Positions 48,899-61,037 of a stretch of DNA of 64,000 nucleotides are shown piece after piece. Where the stretch lies: the NCBI GenBank assembly GCA_030248135.1, contig JASANC010000197.1, positions 62,001 to 126,000 on the forward strand, given 5' to 3'. This DNA is from Theristus sp. LFF4_11 (taxonomy: Eukaryota; Nematoda; Chromadorea; Monhysterida; Xyalidae). Position 1 is the first letter of the stretch, and every line of letters starts with the position of its first letter. Made by a program: the position numbers and the translations under genes. The notes beneath the pieces were generated by a model, which had not been told where the DNA came from, did not search any database, and saw only the letters and a list, made by a program, of their open reading frames with translations.

Positions 48899-48992
48899 AA
48901 GGGCCGGTGGAAGCTGTAGTGACAGTCATGAAGCAGTACTTGGTATCCGCGTAGCTGCGTGGTCACTAAATACTGCTTCATGAATGCCGCCT
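48899..48992. repeat. MITE family 4, copy B
   Basis: GTGACAGTCATGAAGCAGTA on the left and GGTCACTAAATACTGCTTCA then TGAATGCCGC on the right, matching copy A. Either a second hairpin or the right terminus of a 48272-48992 element. Confidence 0.55.
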
Positions 48993-49884
48993 ATGTTTGT
49001 CGAAGAGTTATGTGGTCATGTCGTCAGGCTGAATATCATCAGCAGATTTATATATTTTTAGAAGTCTCGCAGTGCAAATTTGTTTGAGAGAGAGCACAGT
49101 GCCACCGCCTCCAACCGAACTCGGCAACAACAATGCATCCATAAATGTTACGGTGCAAAAGCATTGATTGTAAGTGATAAGCAAAGCTGATGCTCCAATA
49201 CCAGCGGAATGTGTTGACATCAAGACCAATGTAAAAATTCAGTTATGATGCAACCACACACACACAATGACGTTGTTACAAAGAAGTCTAACACTGCCGT
49301 TGACTATGTCCATTGCAAAACGTTTCTTTGTTAAATCGAGCGTCTACATTGCTTTTTTGTCCGACGTTTCCAGCAAATGTTCTTTCACTGATTAAGTCTT
49401 AGTTAAACCAATTAGTGAAACGAAAACAGTGGGGCTATTTTTAGCTGTAGTCATTTGTGGTCATCAACCGCCCACACTCAGTAAATCTTCAGTCAGACGA
49501 GCACCTTTCATCAACATTCAGCATACACAACTATTTCGTTCTTACGGTTTCACCGAAAAGCAGCTGCAGACAAATTTAGCCTTTGCGCAACAGCGGTCTA
49601 TACATTACTTGAAGAATATGTTTTCTTTGTCGTGGCAGCATGACGCAGATAAAAAAATGTTAAAATATAAATTCTCGCAGGTATACGAACCATAGACAAG
49701 AAAAACGTGAGTTTGTGTCTTGAACATTTCGTCGCCCACAATTTTTTTGGCGCGTTTGCTCAGCTGCTCGCAACCACTGTTCAACAAAAAGCATTGGAAA
49801 TAATCACGATTTTATTATTGTCCAGCGCAATATCATGCGACCGATAACGAAATTGCAGTGGCGAAATCCGTGATATCGACCAAT

Positions 49885-52800
49885 ATGAAAAGGATCAATC
49901 ATGCAGTTCAAATCTTAGTCGCTTGTTTGATATTTTATCACACAAACTGTGCCGAGTCGAGAGTTAGCTCTGAAACACTGGCAAATATTGTTGAACGACT
50001 GGACGATTTGGAGGATGAAGTGCGCCTGACACACGCAACTGTCAGTGAACAGTTCAAGCGGACACAACATTCAGAAGTAGAACAAGAGGAAACCAACAAC
50101 GAATGGGTAGCATCGCTCAGTGGTGGCGAAGCGGCCGCCAGAAAGGTCGCTGAAGAAACTGGCCTTAAACTTGTCGGCCCGGTCAGTAATCACAGATTTG
50201 TTTGTATTTATTGGGTGCTTTCCGTAAATGACGAAATAGTATGACTTATTTTTTTAAACGCGTATCACTGAAATGACGCCATGTGCCACCAAACATGCGC
50301 CGGCCGTTCACAGCAAACCAGACTTTCCGTTAAACTGATTTCTTCCCGTAAACAAAAGGTGAATGTCGAATCAGTCACACCAAACTGAAATTTTAGTGCC
50401 AGTACTTTGACAAACGGGCGTTTTTAAATTTTAGTCATTTTAGTCCGGACACGTTTGAATAAATCCACAATAGTTAAAAAGTGTAGTTTACAATTATTAA
50501 AAAATATTAAAAATTTGAATCAGGTGCGCGGTTCCGAAAACATATTCATCTTCCGTGAAGATGTTGATGAACGAATATCGAAGCGTTCTGGGGGTCCTGA
50601 AGAATTGTCAAATACGCTAAGCAATATGAAACAGGTGGGTGCCGGAAAAAGTGAGTCTACCGGTGTGAGAGCACTTTTTTGTTTTTATTGAATTAAATAT
50701 CTTATTGCATTTTTTGCTGTTGTATTGTTTTAGGTTGATTGGGCGGAGCATCAACGAATCCGCCGACGAGTAAAACGCGGTCACAAAAGTAACGATCAGC
50801 TAGAAAATGTTGACGATTTGTTCAACGATCCATTATGGCCAAAACAGTGGTACTTAGTAAGTCTGAATAAAAGGCTTTCTAATCTACTGATTTTGTAGAA
50901 CAAGTGTACGCAATCGCAAAACGAAACAATAAAAAACAAACGAAAACGATATTTTTGTATTGTTGCACACGCAGATTTTTTTGCATCCTGCACTGCATCC
51001 TGCGACTTACAGTACAGCGTTAAAAAATTCTCAGCCACTGCACGGGAGCGACTTCCGTACAGTCATTTTCAGAAAATTTTTAAAAACAAACCAGTGTAGT
51101 GCAATTTTCGATGCAGTGTAAAATGCAGTGCAGTTTGCAGTGCACTGCAGGATGCAAAAAAAATTTCTGTGTGCAGCATGACACTAGAGACCAAAAGGAT
51201 CTACCGAAGCTCGACTTGCATGTACTTGGAGCATGGAAGCGTGGCTTCAATGGCTCAGGTGTTGTCGTCTCCGTTTTGGACGATGGCATTCAACACAATC
51301 ACACAGACCTGATCAACAATTATGTACGTCGTCGAAGGGAACCATGAATGAAGCGCTTTTTATTCGCTTGAGTTGTTTATATACCGTATTACCCCCAATA
51401 AACCCCCATGGGGGATTAATACGTCAGCGACTTTTAGGGGTGGGGGTTTATTGGTGGGGGGGGATTATTGGTGGGGGGGGATTATTGGTGGGGGGGGGTT
51501 TATTTTACAAAAAATTCTAGGGGTGGGGGTTTGTTGAAAAATGGCAAAAATACATTGCATGACAGGCAAGAAAGTCGCAGAAACTTCTACTCTACATAGA
51601 AATTTCCTTTTATAACAGCCTTTTTGTAATGAAATTGCTATTAACTCACCCATTTGGGGCCTTTGGTAGCACAATTTCATCATTTTCACTGCAACCAGCC
51701 ACTGAATTCGCTGGGTATGTGTTTCAAACAGGTCTCCAATAATCCCCCATGGGGGATTATTTGTGGGGGGGGGGGGGGATTATTCGGAAACTGGTCGGGG
51801 GGGTGGGGGTTTATTGGAGGGGGGGGATTAATGGTGGGGGGGGGTTTAATGGGGGTAATACGGTACCAACACCAAGTGAACTAAGTATTCCTTTTCACGC
51901 TCAGGATCCCGAAGCAAGCTATGACTTGAATGATGATGATGATGACCCCATGCCGCAGTTTAACGAGAACAACAAGTCTGCTGCGTCACTAGTTTTATTT
52001 TTATCGTTACTGCGCCTTCCATTTTGCTAGTTTTTGTGTAATTTCAGTTTTGTTTTGCATTGCAGGCACGGCACACGATGTGCTGGAGAAATCGCTATGG
52101 AGGCTAATAATGGAGTATGTGGTGTTGGAGTAGCGTACGGTTCAAAAATTGGAGGTATTTTTTGTTCAGATTTTTCTTCAATCGGTCAGTTCTTCGTTTT
52201 TTTTTGAATCAGTGATTAACTTGTACCTCACATGTCTTCAGCAGTGATTTTATGTCCTGTTTATTGTAAACTATATCACATAACCCGTGCCTACGGCGCG
52301 GTTAGCTGATACATTCAATTATTTTTGAGTGGATTTTGCCGTTTTGAGCCGTGCCTACGACCCGGACTATAATTGCATTGGATTTTGATTTTGAGCTGCT
52401 TCAACCGACATGTGCATGTGCAAACAGTCGGCCGCACGAGCCATTTACTTTTGTTATGTTTTTTAGGACACCCTGTAAGTGCGAAAAAGCAACAATTTTC
52501 CGAACACCCCGTTGTCAAACGGCCGCTTTTTAAGTTGATTCTTTTACTCGCTTACCCTAACCTAAGCGAAGCCTTACTCGATAAAGTGTAAACAAAAAAG
52601 AAAGCAACGTTTTCTTGAACTCGTTGTAAACACCGCTTTTTGAAATTGAAACTCGGAAAAGAGCAAGCAGCCTCCGAAACGACTGTTTCAAAAAACGCTC
52701 ACTTTTGAAAAAACTTGATCTCTCACCATAAAGTTCTTACAATTGTCGAGCTTATTGGCTGTTGCTCTTTACCGTTTGATTGTGGAACACTATAGTACTT

Positions 52801-54844
52801 ATGCGCCACCCAGTAGATGACTAATCATTATTTTAGTTTCAATATAATTTCCAACAGGCATCAGAATGTTGGACGGCTCAATTACGGATCGACTTGAAGC
52901 AGAAGCATTGCAGTTCAATCTTAACCATGTGGATGTATTTTCTGCTAGCTGGGGACCCAATGACGATGGCAAAACCGTTGAAGGGCCTGGTCGACTTGCT
53001 GCACAAGCGTTAATAAACGGAATTACTAAGGTAATCGTAGTAGTTTGTCGTTTATTAAAACTTTTTAGGAATGGAATACATCGATTTTGATTTTATCAAA
53101 TCTTCAGGGCCGTGGCGGGTTAGGCACAATTTACGTCTGGGCGTCCGGGAACGGTGGTCGCTATCAAGACGATTGCAACTGTGACGGCTATACAGACAGC
53201 ATTTTCACACTGAGCGTCAGCAGCGCTGCACAGACCGGTCGTTTCCCATGGTATAGAACTGATTTTCAAAAGTGGTGTTTTCAATTGTTTTGGCTTAAAA
53301 GTTGGTTATGAAGGTATGGTGAAAAATGTGCGTCCACGTTGGCGACAACGTATTCGAGTGGAGCGTATACGGATCAACAAATTGTAAGATTTCAAACCAG
53401 TTTTTACGTTTGCATTGAAAATCATAATTATGGCTGTTTGTGAAAACATTTTTTTTCAGGCGACGGTAGATGTGCCGGACCAGTGCACCACTCAGCACAC
53501 TGGTACATCTGCTGCTGCGCCCTTGGCTGCTGGCATCGTCGCACTTGCATTGCATGCAAAGTCTGTAACTTTCAAAAGAAAATTTTATTCTGTTCTTTTT
53601 ATTATTTTTTTGGTTTTAGCCCAAAACTGACATGGCGCGATATGCAGCATTTGGTAGTTTGGACCAGTGAACCAGCCCCTCTCATGCATAATGACGGTTG
53701 GCACAAAAACGACCGTGGACTTTGGGCTAATATTAGGTTGGTTTGTCAAATTTTTGGTGCTTTATCTAGTTTTCACTGTGTTTTTTGACAGATTTGGATT
53801 CGGTCTCATGAACGCTGAAGGGGTGGTAAAAAAGGCACCTCACTGGCAAAATGTGCCCGAGCAGAAGCGCTGCACCACAGTGTTGCCCGAATTGCGACCC
53901 ACGTGCGAACACTTCCGTTTATTTTTTGCTTCTTATTTTTTCTAAGGATTTTTTGGTAAATTTCGGTTATTTCGGACGTTACTTTTTACAATTGAACTTT
54001 ACAGTACAATTGAAATGAACAAGTCCACGGTGATTCGATTCGAGACAGACGCGTGCAAAGGTCGTGTGCGCTATCTGGAGGCGCTGCAACTGGTGACAGA
54101 CATCGACTACACACGCCGAGGCAATCTCGCCCTCTGGCTTGTCTCACCAGCTGGCACCCGGACAAAGTTGCTGTCACCCCGGAGACGTGATGACTCCAAC
54201 CAGGGTTTCCGCCGATGGCCGTTCATGTCCGTTCACACGTGGGGAGAGAATCCGGAGGGCGCATGGCAGCTCGAAATTTATGATCGAGTTCGTGTTTTCG
54301 TCTTACCAGTTACACACACTTGCCACATGTGACGTACTGCACGCGTGTTCTTATTAGCAAACACTCTTTCAGCATGCGCACTCTTCCGAAGAGAACAGTG
54401 GCAAAATTAATAATGTCACACTGATAGTTTACGGCACATCAGAGAAACCCGCGCACTATGAACATGATCGAGAATACAACATGGAATACAATAAAGTGCA
54501 CAATGAAGGAAAACGAGCACCGGAAACGGTTTGTGAACACTTTCTTACTTTTTGTAAACATCTGAGTGATGCGCTTTTCATGAGTTTTTGGGAATGATGA
54601 CTTTCAGATTAATAATTATCGCACAACGCGCGAACAAACGGCGCAACTGAGTCGGCGAGTGCTGCAGCGATACAAACGGGATACCCGGCAAACTAGAAAA
54701 CTAAGTGCATCGCAGCTCGACTTTCACTTGCGTCAGTTGGACAGAGCACTTGAAGCGCATGAATCGGTGTTCGACCACGATGAAAACCGTGAAAAAAGAA
54801 GTGCAAGTCAGCACGTGCATGTTTACCGGACAGTTTCATTTTGA
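49885..54844 (+). CDS. Kexin/furin-type proprotein convertase (subtilase S8B)
   Basis: Cleaves precursor proteins after paired basic residues in the secretory pathway. Fifteen exons, all in phase: 49885-50181, 50524-50634, 50734-50856, 51177-51323, 51905-51975, 52066-52154, 52858-53030, 53108-53250, 53314-53383, 53460-53560, 53620-53736, 53792-53902, 54005-54287, 54373-54528, 54608-54844; 742 residues. A signal peptide ([20 protein letters not shown]) and prodomain end at RRRVKR (R151). Catalytic Asp212 (VLDDGIQ), His251 (HGTRCAGE), Ser425 (HTGTSAAAP) and oxyanion Asn352 (ASGNGG, not the Asp of PC2) are intact. The P domain covers about residues 500-630 ([14 protein letters not shown]). There is no transmembrane helix or Cys-rich region; the tail has further RxKR sites (RYKR at 685-688, REKR at 725-728). 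Closest by layout to KPC-1/PC1-like soluble enzymes. Introns hold a MITE and a G-rich foldback element. Confidence 0.95.
50236..50473. repeat. MITE family 2, copy C (convertase intron 1)
   Basis: Near-identical to 9125-9366 over its whole length, including GTGAATGTCGAATCAGTCAC and the end ACACGTTTGAATAAATCCAC. It lacks the GACGTCA near the right end, where TTTTAGTCATTTTAG stands instead. Confidence 0.8.
51384..51863. mobile_element. G-rich foldback element with CCGTATTACCCCCA ends
   Basis: 480 bp between TA dinucleotides in intron 4 of the convertase. The left end CCGTATTACCCCCAATAAAC and the reversed right end CCGTATTACCCCCATTAAAC are near-identical. Subterminal blocks are repeats of GGGGGGATTATTGGTG type on both sides. 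The centre is AT-rich without coding capacity. Confidence 0.75.
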
Positions 54845-55403
54845 ACAAACATCTGTGAAAAACGCAAAAAAGATTCTGATACTATTGAGCTTCCATTCTG
54901 GCATCATATTAAGAAATTGCTCTGCTTAGCAACCTGTGATAAATCTTTGTAACCTGTTGAGTTTTTTAATTGCAAATCATCGAAGTTGATGAACTGGATG
55001 ACGTCTGTATTTTGTTTGAATCTCTGATGTGACCACTTGACACTTTGAAACCCGACAAATACATGTATATTGTTGAAATATAACCAAGAAGTTGATCCTC
55101 GTGGCGTGGTGGTAGCGCGTTAGACTACTACGCGTTAGACGCGTCTGTGCGTTGTGTTTAGACACTTAATGACAGAAAAAAAAACTCGATGAGCGCCCTA
55201 CTCAATGGCGTTCTGTACGCTTCTTTAGGTTAGCCCTGGCTAAAATTCCAACAAAACAAACAAAACAAACAGTCCATAAATATGGCAGTGGTTTTCACAG
55301 TTGACAAACAAGGTGTTAAGAAGCGGAACATCAGCTCAGTCGGTTTACATTCTACACGACAGTCCACTTGTTGTAAACAAACATGCGTCACACACAATCA
55401 GAT
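54845..55403. other. Convergent 3' spacer
   Basis: 559 bases between the stop codons of the convertase (+) and colmedin 1 (-); it holds both 3' UTRs. A tRNA-A-box-like stretch (GGCGTGGTGGTAGCGCGTTA, about 55103) is present but does not complete a cloverleaf. Confidence 0.45.
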
Positions 55404-57677
55404 TCAAACACGCCAATAAAGTCTCGCTGGGATTGTCAGCAAATATCCATGGTCATAAACGTAAATCTTTTTGTCGAACGGATTATAAGCGACCATGTTT
55501 GCGTTACGATACAGGTTGATCCATTCGATGTTGGGCATCTTGTACTTGTCACGGTAAAAATCAAATGCGTAAGCGATATGGCTCGTCAGGCGATAGCTGC
55601 TACGAATCACGTACAGCACACCACAGACGACAAAGCCGTTGGACACGTGCTCGTGGTTGATCAATGTCAGATTCCACATGTTGTAGATGGTGAAGTTCTG
55701 GATGTCAACCTTGGCAACCATCAACTCCGGTCGGTCACGCTGGTGATACAGCACCCAAAGTGCGTTCTCGTCAATGGCCAAGTCGAAGTACGTGTACGAT
55801 TGATTGTACAGATACTGGCAACAAAAAAGAAACCATTGCTATCTTGCATACGTGTGGGCAAGTACAGATTTTCGTAATTTCAATCAAGAACCAGTATCAA
55901 CCTGGTCGCGTTCGAATGCAGCCTTGTCATCGATGAGCACTTCGGTGTATCGTTTGCTGTACACGTCGTATCGGCCGATCTTTGGCGTTCCCCCACGGTG
56001 GTAGTACAACGAACCATTGAAGAACACATGGTTCGTTCCATCGTAAGCGTGTGGCAGGTAATGGCTGAGAAATGACTTAAACGATGCTTGAAAGCTTTGA
56101 ACGACGACTATTTGAACTGTGTTTTCTTTGTGACAACGTGATCAATTGCAAGTGTCACCGTTTTAGCGGCTGCTCCCGACGCATGTCAGCCTCGTTGCGG
56201 TACTCATAAAGCACGTTGCCATAGAAATGAGTTGTTACCCATCGTTTGTGCAAATCAGCGCCTCGTCGCGGGTATGCATCCCTCAGCCATGTGCCGTAGT
56301 AGGTCTTCGCATGCGCATGAAACACTGGCTTGCCAACACTTTCGAGAAAACAATCTGCGATCAAAATATGATCTTTGGAACACATAATGGGCGGCGATTG
56401 TACGAACAATGCAAAAACAATTACGAGCTGTGGCTCCTTCGATGTACGGGATTTCAGTGGTGGTCGTCACTTCCGGAGCAAATGTTACACCCGTATCTAA
56501 AATAACGTTACGTTGTGTCTTTTGCGACAGAAGGCCATTAGGAACGAACGACCACGTACGATTCGTGATGCACATCTTGAAACAGTCTTCGAGAGCGTTG
56601 TTGGTCATGTTGTCCAAGTCCATCAAACGGCGAATCACCGACGAAACGGCGTGCTTCGTTGCGCCGATTGCTTCGTGTGACGTCGTGGACGACCCATGGA
56701 ATGCGTTGTAGTACGCTGGCGTAGGGCAGGTTGGTGTCGGCTCCACCTTGGGACAGTCGCTCGTTTGGTTCGTCTTGAATTGCTCCCAGTCGGGGTACGG
56801 GCAGCCGGTGCAGTTTACTGAAAGTGTGCGCTCAAGTTGAGAAAGAAAGCAAGACAATCGCAAAAAGTAAAGTTCTGTTTTACAAACCGTCTTTTCCGGG
56901 TACTCCTGGTGGTCCTTGTGGGCCTGTATTAAAAGGATAAAGTAGTAAGTAATACTTTTTGCCATCATAAACGATTGAACAATGGTTTTGGTCTGACCTG
57001 AAGGACCCGGAGAGCCAGAGAAGCCAGCACGACCGACAGGTCCACTGTGGCCAGGCGGTCCAGGTGGTCCGATTGGTCCTAGAAACAAAACAAGGCACAA
57101 CATACAGTGATAGTTGTACATAGCTGTCTAACTGGATATTAAATGAGCTCGTAAATTCTCGCAAGAAACAAATAGTGCATACCAGTGGGTCCAGGGATAC
57201 CCCGTTGCTGTTCACTATCTTCTGTGCAATACGAATGCAGTTGGATGCAACTGCTAAGCAACTGCGTTACCTGTATGCAGTTTTGAATATTTTGTAGAGT
57301 CTGATATCAACGTGAACTTTTAAGGGTCGTTTCGATCTCACATCCTCTTTGCTTTGCGACTTGATCCAGAAACCATCGATTGTGTTTGACATCGAGTCGT
57401 CATCGTCGTCGTCGTCGGCACTGACCACAGGCACGGTGTTGACAACGTTCGTCTTGATTGATCTCTGTTGTCTTGATGGCACATTTGTGTCAGCATTTTT
57501 GTTTTGTTCAGGTGCAGTGACACGCAATGCATGCCGATTCCGTGTTGTTGGTGAAGGCAACGATTTTAGGTTGATGTACAAATAACAGAGTCCAATAGCA
57601 AACGTGAAACAGCTGCTTATGTGCAAAATGTACAGCACTCGAACGTGCCAGCGAAGACGTGCACCCTCTAGCGACAT
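55404..57677 (-). CDS. Colmedin 1: type II membrane collagen with olfactomedin domain
   Basis: Cell-surface or shed extracellular protein of the gliomedin/UNC-122 type, linked to synapse and neuron-glia adhesion in other animals. Eight minus-strand exons in phase: 57677-57271, 57250-57183, 57078-56998, 56923-56888, 56817-56404, 56354-56159, 56064-55902 and 55814-55404; 591 residues. A short cytoplasmic N-terminus leads to a signal anchor at about residues 14-36 (VLYILHISSCFTFAIGLCYL), then a Ser/Asp-rich stem. Short collagen runs (GIPGPTGPIGPPGPPGHSGP and GPQGPPGVPGKDG) lie on three small exons, each starting inside a Gly codon. A Cys-rich linker (VNCTGCPYPDWEQ) precedes the olfactomedin domain, about residue 335 to the end (CFLESVGKPVFHAHAKTYYG, DLAIDENALWVLYH, NMVAYNPFDKKIYVYDHGYL). 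It lies head-to-tail 366 bp from colmedin 2, so a tandem duplication is likely. Confidence 0.93.
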
Positions 57678-58043
57678 GTTTCAAGACCTAACAGAAATTT
57701 CATTCCAACCTGTATTTCTCGTAAATGTCTGAGTTTGCCAATAGAGTCGGAACGCAGTAATCGTTTTGTCGTTTATGTGAAGCGTTTGATGTTGTCTGTG
57801 CTACCGGCTCGTTGCTTGCTACTGTTATCAGTGTTTATTTAAAATTGGGCTGTAAGTTTGCATGTGTAGCGTTGCACTGATTTGTGTGGTGTTTTAAAAC
57901 ACACAAACTACCTTTCCGCGCCACATTTAAAATACAATACATTCGAAATAAAATGGAGCGAGAAAAAGAATAACATGTTGTAAAGCGAACATAAAAGTTT
58001 AGTGCGATAGCAAATCAGCGATTCACAGAAGCATAATTAACGT
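57678..58043. other. Spacer between the two colmedin genes
   Basis: 366 bases, which must hold the 3' UTR of colmedin 2 and the promoter of colmedin 1. AATAAA on the minus strand (TTTATT at 57834-57839) lies about 205 bases after the colmedin 2 stop and could be its polyadenylation signal. Confidence 0.4.
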
Positions 58044-61037
58044 TCATGCGACATCGTGGCCGGTGGTCATCGGGACCGGCGTTGTAGTCTGCTGATCGCC
58101 ATCTTCCTCCTGAATCCGAACATTCACGCTCAAGAGTTGACCTTTGTTATAAAAGTACAGCCGCTGATCAAGTGGGTTGTAGTCAAGCGCGGTGGTGCTT
58201 TGGTTCGGATTGAACCACTTTGCATTCACATCGATCGTTTCGTTGCGATACAAATCGAACGCGTAATTGATGTGTGCAGTCCGTTTGACGCTGTCGTCCA
58301 GCGCGTACAACACACCGCACATGATGAATGTGTTCGCGACCGCTGTGCCGTTGATCTCCGTCAACTGCCATGTCTCCACCAGCGTCATGTTCTGCACACA
58401 CAGTCACGTTTGGTTTCAACACCGGTGAAAAGTTGCCTTTTTGGTACCTTTTGGTTAACTGCCCCAAAAATAGCCGTGGTACAAAAACCAGCTGAGCGGT
58501 GCACCTGTCTCTATGTGAACCTCTCAAAAGATTTACAATGCCAAAAAAAGTTTAGTTTCCAGTTCCACAAACAACTAACGTCAAACGTAAATTTGCTGAC
58601 TACTAAGTAGTTCTCATCGGCGTGCATGTACACCACCCAGAGTCCGTTTTCGTCCGCTGCAAAATCTGCGTAGTTGTGCGTCTGGTCGTACAGATAATGG
58701 TGACGTGTTGACTCGTTGCACTGAACAAACTTTTGGTCTCGGCCGCGCTCGCAGTCCAGGTAGCCCATGTTAGGCACTTCCTTAAAAACTTAAGGCTACG
58801 TTTTATTTTTTTTGTGTTTGACGTACATTTTCATTAAGCCAAAACAGTCTCAAGCGCACATCAAAGGAAACCAACCGTAGTTTTATGTTCGCTTGTCTCA
58901 AGCTGATAGCGCACGATCGAGTTTGAGCCGTGACGGTGGAAAAACAGTGAGCCATTGTACATGAGACTGCCAGTGCCAGCAACCAGGTAGTCCACGTAAT
59001 ATCTGACAAAACAAAAAATACATCGATGCCTGGCCCAGCAACGGTTTCGGCCGAAAAAGCGCAAAACCATTGTTTACTTGATCAGCTGCTGCTTCTGCAG
59101 TAGTGTGGCCTCGTCACTGTACTCGTAGAGCACGGGACTGGCAAATCCGTCAGTGACCCATCGTTTCGCGGCCCACTTTTCATTCGTTGGTAATGCGTCA
59201 CGCATCCATGAGCCGGTCTCTCCGTACTGAGAGGTCGCATGCAACACCGGAATGCCGACTGCCTCTAAGCGACAGGGACGCTGGTTGTAGCCGAGTGTTG
59301 GTGGGCCAGTGTATGGCTCAGTTGTTGGCGGCTCTGGACACATTCGTGCGATGGAAACAACGCCGTTCAAAAGCAATAAACGTTACAGCAACACTACTGA
59401 CCAGTTGTGGTCGTGGTGACATATTCGGTTGTGACGTACTCAGTGGTTGTTGACAGAGTCGTATCGAGCGCGGTCGTCGTCTCGTTGCCCGTTAGATCTG
59501 TTCGTGAAAACGTGAAAGCTTCTAAGCTACGGTAATTTTGAAACCTGAATTGAAAACTAAATTCGAAACAGCGCGTGGACTGACTGGCAAAGAGATCAAC
59601 GGGTTCAGTGGTTGCAGTTGGCTGAGCAACGGTTGTCGTTGGCGGTGGCGTCTCGCCAGGTGCCAGGTAGACGGGCACGGTGACGCGCTTGATGACGGGC
59701 ACGGGCACAGTGACTTCCTTGACAACGACATACGGCACTGGCACCTCGACAGTCTCATATTTCACAACCGTTGGACCAGGCACACCGATTCGATGGATGA
59801 ACACATCCGGGAATGAACAGTTGCATCGACCTGCACAAAAGCGTGGCGCTTTGTTTGTTTTTAAACTGTTTGAACTCAACAAAAACTGACCGTCTCTCCC
59901 AGGATCTCCTTGTCGGCCCGCTTCGCCTGGTAAACCTGCAATAAGCCGTGATTGCAATTTATTGTGTTGCGCCGTTTTTGTTATTTAAAGTTTCCACGGA
60001 ATGTCAATTGTCAAAAAATGACTGGTTTACCAATGGGGCCTGGTGGTCCTTGTTTTCCCATGTTCCCATGTGCACCTTTGACACCCATTGGGCCAGGAGG
60101 ACCTTGTGGACCTGAAAGGTTTATATTAATTAGACTTGAGTTTTTGCTGGAGAAGAAGACTGAAATAAACTCAAAAACTGTTAGCCACGTGCAGTGCAAC
60201 AACCTGGAGCCCCTCGCAGCTTCTGGCCTTTATTTGCACAATAGTTGTGAATGATCACGCATGTTTTGTCCATCAGCGGGCGCTATGCAAGTAAGAATGA
60301 AAGATCCAAAAAGGATTCAAATGAACGTTCATTTCGTGAGAAACACGTGGATTTGCAATACCAACCGAAATGAAAGTGCCCTCTTCGAGCTGCCAGTCTA
60401 TCGGGTCAGGCCGATTGTCCTCGACCCCCAGCGCCCGCCTTGACCTTGCCATTGGTACATCTTCTGGTTCTTCTGCTAAGGTGATACAAAAAATGTCAGG
60501 AACCACAAACCACAGTCTTTGGGTGAATCAAGTTAGACAACGACAAGCTAAATCGAAATCAAGCCTGTTTTGGCTGCACAAAAAAAGCTCCCAAAAGTGG
60601 CGTCACATCACACCTGCGTCATGATATTGTTCGGTTTGTTGCTCTCGAATTGGCTGCCTCGGTTCCGGCACCACCCAGACGGTGCGTCGCCGGGTGCCAC
60701 CGCCACCGCTGTCGACACGCAGTGGCTCTTCAAAATCGTCGTTGTTAATCCAGAACTCATTCCGTTCAACGTTCACAGCGTCGCAGCTCGCTTGTTCATA
60801 CTGAACACGGTAGCGTTCAATGGACAGGTGTAAATAGATGAACGCTGCCACAAACAGGCAGCTGGTCAGCAGATGTGCCACATAGAGCAGTTGGATGCGT
60901 CGCCATTTGTTTGCCAGCTCGTTGTCGGTGGGGCTTGTTTTGCTTGGTGATAAGCCATGTTTGCTGACAAACACTGAAGCTTTACTGCAACCAAGCGTCA
61001 ACGGCTCACGGACACTTTCATCGTGTGTTTTGACCAT
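58044..61037 (-). CDS. Colmedin 2: type II membrane collagen with olfactomedin domain
   Basis: Paralogue of the neighbouring colmedin, with the same layout but more exons. Eleven minus-strand exons in phase: 61037-60614, 60472-60366, 60222-60204, 60111-60031, 59935-59891, 59830-59585, 59497-59402, 59333-59078, 59002-58876, 58780-58580 and 58391-58044; 649 residues. The signal anchor is at about residues 55-78 (LLYVAHLLTSCLFVAAFIYL). RSRRAL around residue 155 is an RxRR-type site where a furin-like enzyme could shed the ectodomain. Collagen triplets follow (GPQGPPGPMGVKGAHGNMGK, GLPGEAGRQGDPGRDG). Next comes a Val/Pro and Thr-rich stalk (VPVPVIKRVTVPVYLAPGE, TTEYVTTEYVTTTTTG) that colmedin 1 lacks. 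The olfactomedin domain fills residues about 345-640 (CRLEAVGIPVLHATSQYGET, DENGLWVVYMHADENY, LDYNPLDQRLYFYNKGQL). The start is the first ATG in frame; a 19-base microexon (60222-60204) is needed to keep phase. Confidence 0.92.

Larger units (their letters stand above)
48171..49884. other. Divergent intergenic region
   Basis: Must carry the promoters of the proline-rich gene (leftwards) and the convertase (rightwards). It contains the inverted elements at 48272-48358 and 48899-48992. No supported gene. Confidence 0.45.

Noticed and set aside
55093..55165. tRNA-like sequence GTGGCGTGGTGGTAGCGCGT in the convergent spacer
   Set aside because: A-box only; no acceptor pairing and no GGTTCGAAT B box, so not called as a tRNA.
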